Source: Ruegeria lacuscaerulensis (lineage in GTDB: Bacteria > Pseudomonadota > Alphaproteobacteria > Rhodobacterales > Rhodobacteraceae). From it: DNA of 52,726 nt. Position numbers and translations under genes: made by a program. The notes under the pieces were generated by a model. That model saw nothing but the letters and a program-made list of their open reading frames with translations, ran no database searches and was not told where the DNA came from. The DNA lies in assembly GCF_013033355.1 (NCBI RefSeq), contig NZ_WQDY01000017.1:1-52726 (forward strand). Direction: 5' to 3'. This document shows, in pieces, positions 50,303-52,726 of this stretch; position 1 is the stretch's first letter; each line of letters starts with the position of its first letter.

Positions 50303-52555
50303 TTGCCATTAGAAATTTATTTATTCGATTATTTTTTGAAGCGCTTTTGCAAGGAGCTGAACAAAATCGAAACGCAACAATCTCGGTTTTTTCAAGAACT
50401 CCTCTGGTTCCTGCTGTTTATTGGCTGGGTCCCTATGTTGGCGTCCTATGCATTTGTGCTGGACCCGGTGGCCACTGGCAAGACGGGTGTTCTGACGACG
50501 ATTACCGATCAAATAACGCTTTATCAGCAGCGCGGTTGGGGGCATCCGGCCATCGGTATTTTGGGGTTGGCAGGGCTTGTTTCCGCGGGCCTAGTCATCC
50601 GGCTCGGGCGTTTGTCGCTTTGGCCAATTCCGGCCTTTTTGTTGTGGTCGTCGCTGATTTATCAGTTCAACTCGATGGGGGCCGGCGGCGCATTTGAGAT
50701 GACCACGCACGTGATTTATGCCGCTCTTGCCGCCGCATGCACCTATCTTTTTCTGCGCCACGGTCATTTGCTTTCCACGTCATTCACAGGGTTTACCACT
50801 ATTCTGTTTCTGGATGTAGCTGGGTCACAGATTGCGCAACTTTTCGGTGCAGCGCCGGGTACCAGCTTGCTGGGTATGATGTTTCTTGGCTATCAACCCA
50901 AACTGGTGAACGCACTGTTGTTCCTGACGATATCGGTGCTGGTTCGAATGCTGTGGATGATGGTCCGTGACAACTGGCAGTTTGTCACAACGCTTTCTAA
51001 ATCGGATCTACGCTTCGCCAGTCGCAAGACATTACGACTCTGGAGCCCTGCGTTGGCTGTTTTTGTTTTTTTCGGTGGGTTTTGGTGGGGACTCGTAAAT
51101 TTGTGGATCGAACCACAGATGGTTGCCGATGTTGAACGCCGGACGGCCGAGTTAGAAAGCCGGGCAATCATCTGGGTGATCGAAAACGAGCCGATGGCGC
51201 AAGACAGCCATGTTCCGTACGTCAAATCCTGGTCCCGTAGCTATCCAAGCGCGGACCCGCTGGAACGCGCTATCAATCAGTGGTCGGATCTGTATCTGAT
51301 TTCGGTGCATAAACGTGTGAGTCTCAACCTGAAGACGGTTGAACGGGACGCAAAGAACGACCTTGCTCGTGTACCCCTAGCTGTAAAAGACCAGATGAAT
51401 ACAGCCTTTCCCAAAGAGGTCTTGCCCTTGTTGGAAAAGCCGGGCTGGTGCTTTCCACTTGATCCTGTCTGCAAGACAAAGGAATGGATCGTCGAAGGGG
51501 CCAACCAGATGATGGTGGATGCGCGGACCGGAATGATAGACGGCACCACCGATTTTGCGGGATGCATTACTCTGGCATCGTCTGACCCGAACAGGCCCCG
51601 AAACTGCCCCAGCGATGTCGCTCTGGCTGATGACGTATCAGATGCTTCAACCCGGGTTCAAAGCTACTACCAACAGGTTTATCTAACCACGCACACGACA
51701 ACCACATCGACCGTAACAGGCGGCTTTAGAACCTGGCGCAACGTATCGCTGCTTTTGACGTTGTACAGTGTCATTATTCTGCTCAAGACTTTCCTTATTG
51801 TTTTCTCGCGCGTGATATTTGCGCCAAACGGGGCCGCCAGTCTGCATGCACAGTTTCTGCCAGATGACCCCCCATCTTCAGCGTCTGTTTTGGCTAACCA
51901 TGGGCAGCACTACCGCATCCCCATTACCGAAAAAGATGCGTATTTTGTAGCGCGTTGGGGCGTAACGTTGGAAGGGCCTCCGCCCGCCCGACGCCGCCCG
52001 CTTGGGTTTCGAATGCCTGTCGCACGCATTGCCAGCGGTACATGGGCGATGAATCGGATTGAGGGCAACCGCGCAGAGAAACCCGATGAATTTGACGCGG
52101 AACTGAAAGTCGACGAGCCTGCAGAACTTGTTTCTTGGTCCCTTCAACCTGGTGAGCGTGTGATTTTCAGGTTTTCAGATTTCGTCGGAATGAGCGAAAC
52201 ATTGAAAATGGGACGCATTGCCAGTCTGGGTCTTTCGACGCTGATACTGGGGCGTATGATCTACTATTATGCAGAAGGTCCAGGAACCCTGATCCTTCGA
52301 ACCACCGCGGCTGCGCGTCTTACGCCTTCATCTGAGGCGGAAAAACCTGCTCCAATGCCCAAGCTGGTCGCCTGGGGTAGCAGTACAAGATTCAGCATTT
52401 TTGCCGCTCTTACAACGATGGACACGTTCTTAAGTGGATACAATCTCAAAACAGCGCCAAAAGATGTAGTCGTCTGGGATAGTTCAACCCGCCGTGGAGA
52501 TGGTCCGGGGACAGGGATCATGCGATTTATGAAAAGCTTCTTGCTACCGCTATAA
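50303..52555 (+). CDS. Large membrane protein of unknown function (750 aa)
   Basis: I do not recognise this protein. It has about seven membrane segments in the first 270 residues (for example LLWFLLFIGWVPMLASYAFVL, IGILGLAGLVSAGLVIRLG, ALAVFVFFGGFWWGLVNLWI). A large soluble domain (about 270-480, probably periplasmic, with four Cys) follows. One more helix (VSLLLTLYSVIILLKTFLIVFSRVIF) leads to a C-terminal domain of about 240 residues. That last domain (FRMPVARIASGTWAMNRIEG, ERVIFRFSDFVG, YYYAEGPGTLILRTT) has a beta-strand-rich look a little like AIM24 proteins. The start is unsure: TTG at 50303, and the first in-frame ATG is only at residue 45. There is no partner gene in the window. Confidence 0.7.
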   Translation: MPLEIYLFDYFLKRFCKELNKIETQQSRFFQELLWFLLFIGWVPMLASYAFVLDPVATGKTGVLTTITDQITLYQQRGWGHPAIGILGLAGLVSAGLVIRLGRLSLWPIPAFLLWSSLIYQFNSMGAGGAFEMTTHVIYAALAAACTYLFLRHGHLLSTSFTGFTTILFLDVAGSQIAQLFGAAPGTSLLGMMFLGYQPKLVNALLFLTISVLVRMLWMMVRDNWQFVTTLSKSDLRFASRKTLRLWSPALAVFVFFGGFWWGLVNLWIEPQMVADVERRTAELESRAIIWVIENEPMAQDSHVPYVKSWSRSYPSADPLERAINQWSDLYLISVHKRVSLNLKTVERDAKNDLARVPLAVKDQMNTAFPKEVLPLLEKPGWCFPLDPVCKTKEWIVEGANQMMVDARTGMIDGTTDFAGCITLASSDPNRPRNCPSDVALADDVSDASTRVQSYYQQVYLTTHTTTTSTVTGGFRTWRNVSLLLTLYSVIILLKTFLIVFSRVIFAPNGAASLHAQFLPDDPPSSASVLANHGQHYRIPITEKDAYFVARWGVTLEGPPPARRRPLGFRMPVARIASGTWAMNRIEGNRAEKPDEFDAELKVDEPAELVSWSLQPGERVIFRFSDFVGMSETLKMGRIASLGLSTLILGRMIYYYAEGPGTLILRTTAAARLTPSSEAEKPAPMPKLVAWGSSTRFSIFAALTTMDTFLSGYNLKTAPKDVVVWDSSTRRGDGPGTGIMRFMKSFLLPL

Positions 52556-52726
52556 ATGGCGCAAGCATAGTGGTGGACCAGTTCAGTTGGGGAAGCTCAA
52601 TACCTGCTGCCAATGTCAGCTTCAGCGAATACCGCATCGCGGCGACCCAGACCCCACTCAAAGCCCGGTTTGGGCCGAATATGACTTGTTGCATTCAGCC
52701 GTTAAACCAAATCGGCGCATCGTCTT
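52556..52726. other. Right-hand end of window, no gene seen
   Basis: The last 171 bases hold no convincing start or coding frame on either strand. Confidence 0.4.

Overview
The window looks like a chromosomal stretch of a marine alphaproteobacterium of the Rhodobacterales (roseobacter group). This rests on the fairly high G+C content, the gene families (TRAP transporters, a XoxF-type PQQ dehydrogenase, a CoxG/CoxS pair, an AspT/AspD pair) and the tightly overlapping operons. I see no tRNA, rRNA, insertion sequence, phage gene or CRISPR array. Species identity cannot be fixed from the sequence alone.

Region 1 (1-13985) is a periplasmic alcohol-oxidation island. It opens with the start of a CO-dehydrogenase-type small subunit (coxS-like, cut by the window edge) and a coxG-like gene. 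Next come a XoxJ-like binding protein and a PedF-like cytochrome c on the minus strand. Divergent from them is a plus-strand series: a PQQ-system binding protein, a beta-propeller protein, a small secreted protein, an ABC exporter (ATPase and permease), a Sel1-repeat protein, a cytochrome c and XoxF with the extra lanthanide-ligand Asp. After a clear terminator come a LuxR-type response regulator, a FIST sensor (NosP-like) and a hybrid histidine kinase (NahK/ErcS'-like). This echoes the regulatory gene set beside the exa alcohol-oxidation genes of Pseudomonas aeruginosa.

Region 2 (13994-17859, minus) is a TRAP transporter whose small permease carries an N-terminal TM2-like and coiled-coil extension. 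Region 3 (18136-20466, plus) is a preQ1-I-type riboswitch followed by queC-queD-queE-queF and a terminator-like hairpin.

Region 4 (20483-34835) is the most unusual part. A LysR regulator and an AT-rich intergenic region precede an RTX-toxin-type lysine acyltransferase, a 2960-residue secreted repeat protein, an 82-residue orphan, and the type I secretion ATPase and adaptor. The giant protein has 18-residue 'half-RTX' coils, four jelly-roll modules, one lysine-rich linker and Pro/aliphatic repeats. Together these look like an acylated, type-I-secreted surface or toxin protein of uncommon architecture.

Region 5 (34798-40410, minus) is a hydantoinase/oxoprolinase-type operon (hyuA, hyuB, HisC-like aminotransferase, Asp/Glu-racemase-family protein). 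A DUF3299 protein (40657-41427) follows. Region 6 (41725-46615, plus) is a guanidine utilisation operon: a guanidine-I (ykkC) riboswitch, a NitT/TauT-type ABC importer, a GdmH-like ureohydrolase, a His-rich 151-residue protein and a 51-residue His-bearing membrane protein. Region 7 (46721-50075) is a convergent AspT antiporter / AspD aspartate 4-decarboxylase pair. The window ends with a 750-residue membrane protein of unknown function.
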